From Ashinkailepas kermadecensis (taxonomy: Eukaryota > Arthropoda > Thecostraca > Neolepadidae): a DNA stretch of 64,000 bases. Location: positions 132,501 through 196,500 of the forward strand of contig JAOTOM010004562.1 of NCBI GenBank assembly GCA_034440615.1, given 5' to 3'. The stretch's first letter is position 1. Every line of letters starts with the position of its first letter. Below are positions 43,496-54,579 of this stretch, piece after piece. Position numbers and translations under genes: made by a program. Below the pieces are notes generated by a model, which saw only the letters and a list, made by a program, of their open reading frames with translations, had not been told where the DNA came from and searched no databases.

Positions 43496-44459
43496 ACGGG
43501 AAGGGAGACCTCAGAAAATGAGAGGAGGCCCAAAGACGGAAGATAAAGCCAGTGGATATGAGATGAGGTTTCGGAGACGCAAAAGCAGTCCCCAAAACGG
43601 GTAAGGTTCCACTAAGATAGTAAAGGATGATCCAGAAAAGTGGCAGGAAGCACCTGATTCGGAAGAGGACGATATAAGATTGGAAATAAGACCCTATGAT
43701 GAACGAGGAAGCCCCTAAAATAGGATAGAAGGGCAATTAGATAAGAGGGATGGCTCCCAGGCGAGAAAGAAGGCTTCAAGACGGGTAAGAAGGTCCCCAG
43801 GAAATGACAAGTAACTGAGATAGGAAAGGTTGCTTGTAATTTCGAAGAGGAAGCGCCTGAAAGAGAACAGGAGTCCACCACGGGATAAGAGGCCACCCTT
43901 AAAATGGGCAAAGATAGAATCAAAACGCAGAACAGGAGGCCCCGAAGACGTGAGAGGAGGCCCCTAATTTGAAAAAGAAAGCCTCTAGAAGAGAAAAGGA
44001 GGCCCCTGCCGGGCTCGAGAGGAGTCCCTCGAGATAGAGTAGGAGGTCTCCAGGGCGGAATGAGGCCCCAACGACCGGAAGGTATTCCCAGGAAATGAGG
44101 GAAGGCCCTTAAGATGGGAGTGGTAGGTAGCAGGCATGGAAGGAGGCGAGGTTTCCAAAATTGAAGATCCTCAAGACGGGTAGGTAAGCTTTGCGAGGAG
44201 AAAGGAGGAGGCCCACAAGGCGTGGCAGGAGGCCCCTAATTTGGCAGAGGATGCCCCTGGAACATGAGAGGAAGCCCCATGCCATGTTAAATGGGCCCCA
44301 GGATGTGGGAGGAGGCCCTCCAAAACGGGAGAGGAGGACCATTGAATATGGAGGAGGGTAGGACGCACGAGAAGACGTCCAAAACCGGTAAAGAGGCTCC
44401 AGGAAATGAGACGAGACCCCTAAGACGCGAGAGGAGGTCTATAATTTGCAAGAAGCTCC

Positions 44460-46360
44460 TGAAATGGCAGGAGTCGTGCCGGGGTACTTGAAAATCACGA
44501 TATGGGCCCAAAAAGATCCGGCCGGGGCCCCTGAAAATCACGCTGAGCCTGGGGGTACCAGAAATTCACGCCCGGACCATGAAAATCACGCTAGGGGCAC
44601 GATAGGTCGTACCGTTCCCCAACAGTATCATTGGGACACAAATGAAGCCGGGGCAACGAAAAACAATGCGGACATGGATAATCACTGTGGGGCCCCAACA
44701 ATGACACCAAAAGCATCCAAAACGTATTGGGCACCCACAAAGTGTCGAGGTCGCTAAAACTCGCGCTAGGGATCCAAGCAAATGACGTCGGGACACAAAA
44801 GATTACATTGGACTAAAAAAAGTCGCGTCTCAGCCCTTGAAAAACTCACTGGGGACCAAAAGGGTCGCGCCTGGACCCCAAAGATTGCAGCTGCCCCAAA
44901 AATCAATTATCAACCGGAATGTCACTCTGCGCCACAAAAAATCGGGTCAAAGTCCCCCCGAGCCCGTTGGGCACTGGAAAAAAAAACGTGTCAGGGCACC
45001 GAAAAAAATTGCACCTGGAGACCGAAGAATCGTACCAGGACCCAAAAATATCACATGACCTATACAAAAAATAGTACTCGATCTCCAAAAGTTCACACCG
45101 AGACTCGATGGAATCGACCACAGCACCGAAAATTAAGAACAGGTCCGGGAAAAAGTTACCCGGAGGGCATTTATGCTCCGAAAGGTGCCATCGGCTGAAA
45201 AAAAAGTCCTTCGGTGGCCGCAGTGACACATAAAAGGGGCAAATGCCCTCTCCCTCCTAAGAGGGATATGCTCCCAAGAATCGAGCCGAGGCCCCCAAAA
45301 GTCGCGCTGGGTCCACAAAAATTCGCGTCCGTCCACCAGAATTCGCGTAGGGGCTCCAAGTAAATACGGCGGGCCCCAGAAAACTCGCTCCGAGGCACGA
45401 AAATCTGCAACAGGAACCGCCAAGATCGCGTTGGGGTCACAGCTAAGTACAACGAGCCCCGCAAATTCAAACCGGTCCCACCAAATTTCGCGCTCGGACC
45501 CACAATTCCCATCGGTAGTCCCAAAAATTTGGTCTGGGCATCAAAAATTAACGTCGGGGCTGCCAACAATTGGCGTCTAGGTCACGGTGCCACATAGGCA
45601 CCGTGTCGCTCACACGGTGCCTCCCGTGTTCACTCCCAAAGTCGCATCGGTATCCGAAAAATAAAGCCGGAGCCCTCCAAAATTAGGAGGGATTCCCAAA
45701 AAAAGTCCGGGTCAGGACAATGGTTCTGGAGCACCGAACATGTCATCAGATGCCTTGACAAATCGCGAACGGCATCGAAAAACATACCGGAGCTCGAAGA
45801 AAATCGAGGTGAGATACAAAAACATGGCGCCAGGGACTCGAAAAATCAGGCCGGGATTCGGAATTTAAAGAAAATTCAGAAGAGATCCACAAAAATCGCG
45901 TTGAGCCCAGATAACTGGCGTTGGGTCACGGAACCACTCGCCTGTGCGCGATGAGTCGTGCTTGGACGCAGAAAAATCGCACCGAAGCCCCAAAATCGTA
46001 CTGGGGCCCCACAAATGTGCGTCAGAAGCCCCAAACAACACAGCGGGACCCTAAGATCACAACGGGGACCGAAAATGCGACTGGCCCTCCAAAGCGCAGT
46101 CTCGCAAAAAGCGACAGGGCCTGAAAACATGCGTTGTAGCCATAACTATATATACCGGGAACTCTAAAAAAATAACAAAAATAACAAAAACACCCGAAGC
46201 TCTCAAGGCATACAGGGGCCATACGACCGTACAAGGGCCTGAAAACGAGCAGGGGTTTCGAAAATGCGTTGGGCTTCTAACAAAAATGGATTGGAGCCCT
46301 GAGGCACACCCGTAGACGAAGAAATACGAAACGGGTCCAAAGAAATACACTCAGGCAGGG
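44460..46360 (+). repeat. degenerate 22-28-bp array, AAAATCGCGC core
   Basis: Dozens of short blocks share (A)AAAATCRCRC followed by GGG(C)CCC or similar, each otherwise different. The block order is preserved in 53271-54065 (from 45640 here) and in 60720-61735 (from 44480 here), so the units diverged before the copies spread. Confidence 0.85.
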
Positions 46361-46395
46361 CCTCGGTTCGGTAGCCAACCTGGAAGCATGTTTAA

Positions 46396-47258
46396 CCCTC
46401 GCCAGTATTCGGCATTTTACCACCTTCGGTCGTATAGGGGAGGGGGGGTACGACCCCCCCTGGCGATTCGAAACCGTGCATGTTACGAAAACGAACCAAA
46501 TATGAAAGTGATAGATTTGGCCGAGATCTCGCGGTTGGAATTCAGTATGACCTTCTAAGGTCAATGGTTGACCTTCCAGGTCAGATCAAAGGTCTAAAAT
46601 TGATTTTTGGGGGTATTTTCCGAAGAAAATCGTCAGTTATATCGAAACTACTGTCTAAATATGCACGACATGGCCGGAAACATGTTTATTGGGACCTTGC
46701 GAACATAACGACATGTGACACGATGTGATCGGACCAATATGTCATGCACTAAATGAGGTCAAAGCCGTGACCCCAAATATCCAACTTTTTAAGAGTGGTT
46801 CCAAATTCGAAGTTTAAAGTTCCCCAGGGTAAAAATGGACGTTGAATTCGAATTCAGCACGATAAATTACCGTAGGTCAGCTAAAAAAGGTCGAAAGGTC
46901 AAACGAGGTCAACCAAGGTCACCGATTTTTTGAACATTATTTTCCAATGGGAACCCATCTGGGCATTGCAAAATTGCATTGCAAAACACATAATACCAGT
47001 CGATGTAGGCAACAATGTCATGTTTAGGTGCGATAATCACGTATTTGTTGAAAACTGCTCGGAGGTGCTCCCTTTTATGACCTCATAACTCTGTGACCTG
47101 ACATGCCCTCCCAAAAAAATTTCACCAAAAGTCGTCAAAAGGTTGCCCCAGAGGGTACTGAAAATCTGAGAGCGATCCGTTCATCGGTTTGGAAGGAATA
47201 CACAAAAAAACTTAGGGGGGTTGCATCAACCCCCCCCCCCCCCCTATACGGGCGAGGG
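46396..47258. mobile_element. piggyBac-like non-autonomous element, TTAA TSD (863 bp)
   Basis: TTAA at 46392-46395 and 47259-47262; termini CCCTCGCC and GGCGAGGG, with inner GTATAGGGG/CCCCTATAC inverted repeats. It is nested in hAT element 1. The related sequence at 61741 reads straight through a single TTAA (CATTTAACCAAAAAGG), which is an empty site. No transposase frame. Confidence 0.9.
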
Positions 47259-48905
47259 TTAATCAAAGATATGAGGTGCATCAAAGCTCAGCGGGTATCC
47301 GCATTTCTTCACCATAAAATATTGGAAGTAGGAAACTAATGATCGAATTTAAGTAATCGAATTTTCGCAGCGAACGCCCATACGAAGCATTTATCACGTC
47401 AGATATGGCGCAAGCCTATCATGTGGCAGCAATTAGCAAAGCGTAGGAGGCCCAGCAAAATCCGTAGCATCGCACGAAGTGTGGCGAATGCGCCGAATGC
47501 GCAAGATGGGTGTGCACGTGCACTGACGTTGGCGTGGTGGCGACCGGGCACTTTGAACTGGAATGTCTGAAATTGGGAAATTTTACATTTTAAAGTGATT
47601 TGTGTAGGTGTAACTTCAGCAGTGCGAGGTGACTTATCAAGGGATACCAAAAGAATACATTCGAACTGGGTGTGGGAGCTAGGGTTGACATCCGACGAAT
47701 CAGAAACGATAGTGGTAGATTAGACCCCTCCACAGGATAATTAAGTTGATCACTAATTATTTTACTTAAAAAGGTCCCCTTTGACAAAATAGTGGTCCAA
47801 ATCGGAAGACTTTATTGAGTAGTTGACCCCTCCAAATGCGTTTCCCCCCCCCGCCCATTAACGCAAATATAGGTGCGTCACTGGTCCCCCAATAATTTTC
47901 AGAAACTTACGCCCATTGAGCAAAGCCAACATTGCGGGGGGAAATTCCCTCTCACAAGCATACAAAACAACACCGATGCCCATATGAAATGGGAGGAATG
48001 ATGTTGTAAAATTTATTTTCTTCCTACACAGTTGTCTTCTGTGATTGCAGCCTGCATGATTAGAGCTTCCCAGATTCAATACCTTCTGAACGACATAATT
48101 TACAAAACGGTACAGCACAGCGATAACCATGGGCGTGACGGCGTGGAATTCGAAGGTTTTGCAATATTTATGCATTGTCATTGTTACATTGTTGCATTGC
48201 CATTGATGCATTGTTGTTCAATGCTAGTTCTTGCCGTGAATTTATTCGCAGAGGATTTATTATTTTAGCTTCTGTGCCAAGTGCCTTGCAGCCAGCATCA
48301 AATGTCATAAAAAATAAATAAATTCCTAAGATGACGATCAGAAAACCAATTCAATCCACTTCTCGTTGTCACCTTCGCGAAATTGTCGCCCTAGGATTGA
48401 GAAATGATCGTTTAAGCTTGTTTATGAGATCAAGCTGGTGGGAATGACTAACAGTAGTGATGAACCTAGCTATATTCAGTATCTTCAACTTGGTGGACAT
48501 AAAAGTGGGTTGATCAATGGGAGATATCTTTAAGATATGCTCAGCACGAGCCCCACCAGCTCGCTACAATCTAGAGGCCAGCGGGAATATTCTTCTCGTC
48601 GATAAAGCATAAAGATATTGGTTTGTTTTGGCACTGACGTATTTATCCACATTTGCTTATTTATACCCTGGTATGGCTCAGTTCTCAGCGAAAAAAAAAG
48701 ATTCTTGCTATTGCGTTCTGCGTAAATGATGCACCATGCCAAGAACGAGCAAGACATCAATATGAAATCATGTTCCCATTCGGGAACCATACCAAGAGCC
48801 TAAAAAGCAATAGGAGGCCCCAACACAGTGGAGGCCCCCTTTCGGGGAGCAGGAGGCCCCCTATCAACATTGCCCCCCTGGAAGAATTTCGTGGCGACGC
48901 CACTG

Positions 48906-50146
48906 TGTGCATGTATCGCGACGTATCTCTTCTTGGGCTGAATCTCTTCTCTTCTATCTCTTCTTGGGCTTTCTTGGGCTGAATCGGGCACGTGGGCTGA
49001 ATCGGGCAAGTCGGGTATGCCCAAGCGCAGTCCAGTTTGGGTCACCGTTCCTACGTGTTACAGGGTATTCCTGCCTTCAGCTACGGTTCAGCTACGGTAT
49101 TCCCGCCCGGTACTCGGGCATGTCAGAGGACCACCTCGGAACCTCCAGGGGGGGGATGCCCCTTCGCTTCCACCCCTTGGCTACGCTACTGATTGTTAGA
49201 CCCAAATTGCAACACCAGCTTTCTTTGTCCTCAGCCACTAACATTACAGCTTGCAGCACCAACTTTTCTTGTGATTTTCCAGCTACGAAGCAAAGTGAAA
49301 ACTTTTCAAATCATCAGACATCTGGAACTCCGATCGGTCCACGACGGAACGACAGGTACAGCACTTCTATAGACCCGGGTTGAGTAGGGATTTTTGGTGC
49401 AACCACGGGCAATGAATTACCCGGGCAAATATGTCAGCGTAGTCCGAAAGGTTCAACCAATAAACAGTCGCCTTGATACGCATGATACGGGGCTTGATGC
49501 GCTTGATGCGCTTGATCGATTATAGAGAGCCGCGAACCTCCTTCCTCCAACAGGTGTATTTGGGCAACGCTTTATTTACTTCAGATACACCAGGAGACAT
49601 GCAAGTCTATCGCTGACGTCAAGTTTATCTCTTGTTTGCAATGTCACCACGATAAGCTTCAGGTCTGATTAGTGAGCAGGAATCACAGCTCTGCAGTTCT
49701 GAAGGTGCTCGGGAAGCAGTAACCGGACCGGTGATTGTAGCCATGAAGCCCGTGTCGACAAATGTTTACAAACGACCCCTGCAAGCACTAGCTCGCATCG
49801 TCTAGGCTGGCATGCATACATGACGTCACATGCGGAAATAGTCGATGCTTTGAAGTTAGTTTCGGAAGTCACACCTATCAAGCGTTAGCCTGCACCTATC
49901 GAGCGCATTTCTCCACATTTGCAATTTGAGGAGTACCGCCCACCGCCACCTTGTCATTAATTTGAGATGGAGTCACATATCTACCGGCCATTGCGTTACA
50001 TCATACCAACGGGTGCAATGACATCCGTCTACACATACATTATATCCATCGTGGACTCTGAAGAGGAGGTCAAAGGTGAACATTGTCCAAACCATCGGAC
50101 ATCTGGAACTCCACCGGTCCACGACGGAACGACAGATACAACACTT
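48906..50146. other. between hAT element 1 and the caspase stop
   Basis: It has TCTTCTTGGGCTGAATC short repeats (48930-49010), a terminus-like CTTGGCTACGCTACTG ending at 49192 after a G-run (probable right end of another TIR element), the caspase fragment at 49313 and unique sequence. Confidence 0.55.
49313..49430 (-). pseudogene. decayed duplicate of the caspase C-terminus
   Basis: It matches 50090-50205 closely: ATCTGGAACTCC, GGTCCACGACGGAACGACAG, ACACTTCT-like and CAACCACGGGC. On the minus strand it reads RGCTKNPYSTR where the caspase has RGCTKDVYFNPGL, and it lacks the stop codon. Similarity stops near 49430. Confidence 0.8.
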
Positions 50147-51543
50147 CTACAGGCCCGGGTTAAAGTAGACATCTTTGGTACAACCACGGGCCGAGAACTC
50201 CATGGTCTGCCTCTCGTTGCCGTCTGCTGGCATGTTGTTTATGTGCCGCTGCACCCGACGATGCAGAGCGCTCAGGTGCTCACCATGGGCCCACTCGGCG
50301 AACACCTCGCAGAGCGCCTGCACCAGCCAAGAGCCTCTGTCCGCGTCTCGCCAGGCCACGTAGCCGGGAATGGTGGAATAGGTGAGGAAGATTTCGCTGA
50401 CCTCTGACATCATCCGTGCGGGAGGCGGCTGTGAGCGACCATCCGCCTGCAGGGGCCTTTTTGGATTGAACGCTCGGTTCAGTTTCGGCCCTCGACACGC
50501 CTGGAATATCACCACTTGGGTTTGTCGGCCAGCAGCGGCGCCGATGGGTTGCTGAAGAGCGCGATCACGTCCTCTTCAGTTATCAGCTCCGAGTCCACGC
50601 CGCACAGTCCGTCTTCTTCGCCGTGTGTCATGATGGCCAGCACGGCACAGTCAGCCATATCGTGCTTCTCGCGTCGAACGAAATCGATGATGGCGGCGCG
50701 CATGTCGTCGCGGTCCAGATTTCGCTTCATCTCCACCTGGAAGGCGAGCTCAGTCAGCAGCCCGCCCAGCGCCCGCTCGTCTTCGTTACCACCGATGCGA
50801 TCCGGGTGTACGTGTGGCTTCTGGAAGTGGATGTTGCTGATGATCAGCGCCAGACCGCGCGGCCGCGACATCATCCGGTAGGCGTCGTCAGTGGAGCCCT
50901 GCAGACCCTCGGACGGCCGCACGTGCAGACGTCCATCTGCCGGCCGGCCGGCGCTGACTCTGACGTCACCGGTCGGTGTTCCGCCGCTGACTATGACGTC
51001 ACTGGTCGGCGGTCCGTTGCCGCCTGACGCAGAAGCTCCATCGTCAGTTGACGGTGACATCACCCTGGCTGTGGTGGCTGCACTGATGTCTGCTGACATT
51101 GCAAATGGAGCGTCGTCGGTTGCGGCCATTTCGGCATCTGCTTGTTCTGGAATGACGATGGACGTCGATATTTCGACGTCCGTCTGGACTGGAATGACGC
51201 TTGGTGTGGACCTTGTACGATCGAGTAGTCCTCCGTCTGCTGATTTAAACATCAGCGGTTTGTGACTGGCGGTGGCGACTGGCGGTGTATTTATGTAGGG
51301 CCGGAGTGTTTCGGCATTGGCGGTTCCTGACCCTGTGTTGGCCGGCGTTGGCTCTCCGGAGGCTGCTGATGCAGGTGGTGGCCGTTTCGTGGTGCTGCTG
51401 TCCTGGTTGCCGGGCTCCATTCGTTTTTTTTTGCAACTCCCGCCACCACCGCCTCCGCCTCTGCCTCTCCATCTGCTTCTGCCTCCGTTTCCGCCACCGC
51501 CACCACCACCGCCACCACCACCGCCACCGCCACCAGCACCAGC

Positions 51544-51574
<31 letters not shown>

Positions 51575-51816
51575 CCACCACCACCACCACCACCACCACC
51601 ACCACCACCACCACCACCACCACCACCACCACCACCACCACCGCCGCCACCGCCACCGCCACCGCCACCGCCACCACCGCTAATCATGACAGGATACTTG
51701 GCTCTCCACAACCAGAACTGAAGGTCTAACTGTGCTTGACAAAAGCAACAATCTCGCCACCAAGTTGCAGACTGCACTGAAGGCCCTGCGCTCGTCAAGG
51801 CCGACGCACCGCCCAC
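50147..51816 (-). CDS. caspase-family protease, one-base frameshift
   Basis: The large-subunit core reads RPRGLALIISNIHF, DRIGGNEDERALGGLLTELA, KHDMADCAVLAIMTHGEEDG (catalytic His near 50625) and LLADKPK. In the shifted frame follow VVIFQACRG (catalytic Cys at 50495-50497), the small subunit SEIFLTYSTIPGYVAWRDAD and RGSWLVQALCEVFAEW, ending KDVYFNPGL and stop. The family has KPKxxxxQACRG without a break. Here AAACCCAAGTGGTGATA (about 50508-50524) is one base short and reads into TGA. PLQADG between the subunits is a plausible processing site. Upstream is a Ser/Thr/Gly-rich linker (51400-50900) and a (GGT)n glycine tract. No prodomain (CARD/DED) was recognised and the start is uncertain. It may be a recent pseudogene or a sequencing error. 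The catalytic part has no intron. Confidence 0.85.
51488..51682. repeat. (CCA)n/(CCG)n trinucleotide tract
   Basis: About 190 bp of CCACCACCACC with CCGCCA and CCAGCA interruptions. On the minus strand it would encode polyglycine in the caspase frame; whether it is translated is unknown. Confidence 0.95.
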
Positions 51817-53270
51817 ATCCGGGACTGCGGTGACCCGCTCCCTCTCTGATAAGGTAAGTCCCCGTCAGTGATTGACCCGTGGTGCTGGTACAGTTTTTGA
51901 TAGGTCCGTGGCTGATAACTCCATGCAGATACTTCTCTGCCGACATACTCGTACATCAAGGTCATACAACTTGTCCTAGCCAGTGGCGTCGCCACGAAAT
52001 TCTTCTAGGGGGGGCAAGGTCGGAAGGGGGCCTCCTGTTCCCCGAAAGGGGGCCTCCATTGTGTTAGGGTCTCATATTGTTTTCAGGCTCTTACTATGGT
52101 TCGAGAATGGGGAACATGATTTGATATTGGTGTTTTGTTTGTTCTTGGCATGGTGCATCATTTACTCAAAACGAAATAGCACTAATAATTTTCGCTGAAA
52201 ACTGGGTCATGCCAGGGTATAAATAAGTAATATTTGGATAAATACATAAGTGCCAAAACAAACCAACGTCTCAATGCTTTCTCGAATCTTCCACGCTGGC
52301 CTCTAGATTGCAGCGAGCTGGCGGGGCTGGTGCTAAGCATATCTTACAGATATCTGCCATTGATCAACCCACTTTTAAGTCCTCCAAGTCTAACTGAATA
52401 TAGCTAGATTCATCACTACTGTTATTTATTCCCACCAGCTTGATGTCATAAGCAAAGCTTGAACGATCATTTCTCAGTCATAGGACGACAATTTCGTAAA
52501 GGTGACAACGATAAGTGGATTGCATTGGTTTTCTGAGCGCCATCTTAGGAATTTGTTTCTTTTTATAACATTTGGTGCTGGCTGCAAAGCAACTGTCACA
52601 CGAGCTAAAATATATCCTCAGCGAATGAATTCACGGCAAGAATAACCATTGAACAGCAATGCATAAATGACAATGCAACAATGCAACAATATCAGTGCAT
52701 ACATAATCCAAACCTTCAAATTCCACGCCGTTACGCCCATCGTTTTCGCTGTGCTGTACCGTTTTGTAAATGATTGAGAAGGTATGGAAGCTGGGAAGCT
52801 CTAATCATGCAGGCTGTAATAAGAGAAAAGAAGTTTGTTGGAAGAAAATGCATTTAAAAACATCATTCATCCCATTTTATATGGGGCATGGATGTTGTAT
52901 TGTATGCTTGTGAGGGGTAATTTGTCCCCTCAATGTTGGTTTTGCCCCATGGACGTTTGTTTCGGAAAATTATTGAGGGACCAGTGGAGTACCTATATTT
53001 GCGTCAAGCAGGAGGGGGCAAACGGATTTGCAGGGGAGGGGGAGGCACCTACGCCCATTAAAAAGTCCTTGGATTTCGACCGCTATTTTGTCAAAGGGGA
53101 CATTTCGAAATAATATAATTAGTTATCAACTAAATTGTCCTGTGGAGGGGCCTGATCTACCACTATGGTTTCTGATTGGTCGGATTTCAACCCTAACTCC
53201 ACCACCCAGTTCTAAGGTTTTCTTTTGGTACCTTAACAAGTTACCTCACACTGCTGAAATTACACCTATA

Positions 53271-54065
53271 CCACAAAACCGGATCGGTATCCCAAAATTC
53301 AAGCTGGAGCCCTCCAAAAAAGGAGAGATTCCAACAAATAAATGTCCGGATCAGGAAGATGGCTCTGGAGCACCGAACATTTTTTTTCCAGATGCCTTAA
53401 AAAATTGCGTATGGCACCGAAAAGCATGCCGGATCTCGAGAAATCGAGGTGGGATGCAAAAACATGGCGCCAGAGGCTCGAAAAATCAGGCCGGGATTCG
53501 GACATAAAACCCAGAAAAGATCCACAAAAAATCGCGTTGAGCACAGAAAGCTGGCGTTGGGTCTCCGGAACCACGCGCCTGGGCGCGATAAGGCGCGTTG
53601 GGACCCATAAAAATCACACCGAAGCCCCAAAATCGTACTGGGGCCCCACAAATGTGCATCAGAAGCCCCAAATATACACAGCCGGACCCTAAGAGTACAA
53701 CGGTGCCCGAAAATACAACTAACCTTCCAAAACGCACCGAGTCTCCCAAAAAGCGATAGGGCCTTAAAACATGCGTTGCAGCCCTAAATAAACATGCCGG
53801 GAGCTCTAAAAAAAATACACTGCAAGCTCGAAAGGCGCACAGGGGCCATGAGAACGCACAAGGACCTGAAAAAGAGGCTGGGCCACAAAAGACAACATGG
53901 TTCCAAAACGTACAAAACGACCGGGAGCTAAATAAACACATCAGGATCTTCGAAAACGCCCTGCCACGTAAAACATACTCGGTGCACAAAAAAGCAACAA
54001 AGCCCTAAAACGAGCAGGGTTTCAAAGATGTATTAGGCCCACAACTTTAATTTAAAATGTATTAC
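53271..54065 (+). repeat. degenerate AAAATCGCGC array, inverted within element 2
   Basis: Homologous in + orientation to 45640-46300 (shared GGAGCACCGAACAT, CATGGCGCCAG, AAATCAGGCCGGGATTCGG, CTGGGGCCCCACAAATGTGC), while the flanks of element 2 match element 1 in - orientation and are contiguous there near 47603. Confidence 0.85.
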
Positions 54066-54579
54066 CCACCACTTTAAAACACAAAATTTCACAATTTCAG
54101 GCATTCAAGTTCATAGCACCCGGTCGCCACGACGGCAACGTCAGTGCACGTGCACACCCATCTTTCGTATTCGGTGCATTCGCCACACTTCGTGCGATGC
54201 TACGGTTTCTGGTAGGCCTTCTGCGTTTTGCTAATTGCTCTCCTATTTGCTCCTATTTGCTAATTGCTCACCTCTCCTAGGTGACTCCTTTTCTAAATTA
54301 GGGGCCTCCTCTCACGTCATGGGGGCCTCCTTATCTGTGTTTGGAGCCTCATTATCCTCTTAGCAGGGTGCTTTTGCGTCCTAGTCCTATATTTTCTCTT
54401 CTAGGGTCCTCCTCTTCCAAAATATGGGCCTCATCTGGCTAGTCTCGGTGGCCTTCTCTCATTCCTGCGGAGACATTCTTACCCGTCTTGGGGCCCCTAT
54501 TGTCGAATTTTTGAGGGGCGGGGTTTAAATTTCGTCTAACCTGGGTGGCTTCTTGCCCGTATCGATGGCATCCTTTCCG

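Larger units (their letters stand above)
42325..48905 (+). mobile_element. large non-autonomous hAT-like element 1 (6.6 kb)
   Basis: A perfect 8-bp TSD TGTGCATG flanks it (42317-42324, 48906-48913). Termini are CAAGGGCGTCGCCACC and, inverted, CAGTGGCGTCGCCACG, i.e. CA...TG ends plus an 8-bp TSD, the hAT superfamily hallmark. Order inside: C/G-rich end; 21-bp minisatellite (42580-43495); diverged continuation to 44460; degenerate CCCCAAAAATCGCGC-type array (44460-46360); nested piggyBac-like insertion (46396-47258); unique 3' part to 48905. No transposase frame was found, so mobilisation would need a transposase in trans. It is homologous to the element at 51981 (reverse) and to 60624-62385. 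Confidence 0.9.

Noticed and set aside
42531..43533. Long repetitive proteins (LCNPGGL-like or RIAKEAP-like)
   Set aside because: They follow the 21-bp minisatellite in several frames at once; 21 is a multiple of three, so all frames stay open.
51285..51721. Poly-His and poly-Pro frames
   Set aside because: They are readings of the (CCA)n tract on the strand opposite the caspase.
51770..51850. Plus-strand exon ending at GATAAG|GTAAGT
   Set aside because: The donor match is good, but no acceptor-bounded open frame with known similarity was found; the region is antisense to the caspase N-terminus.
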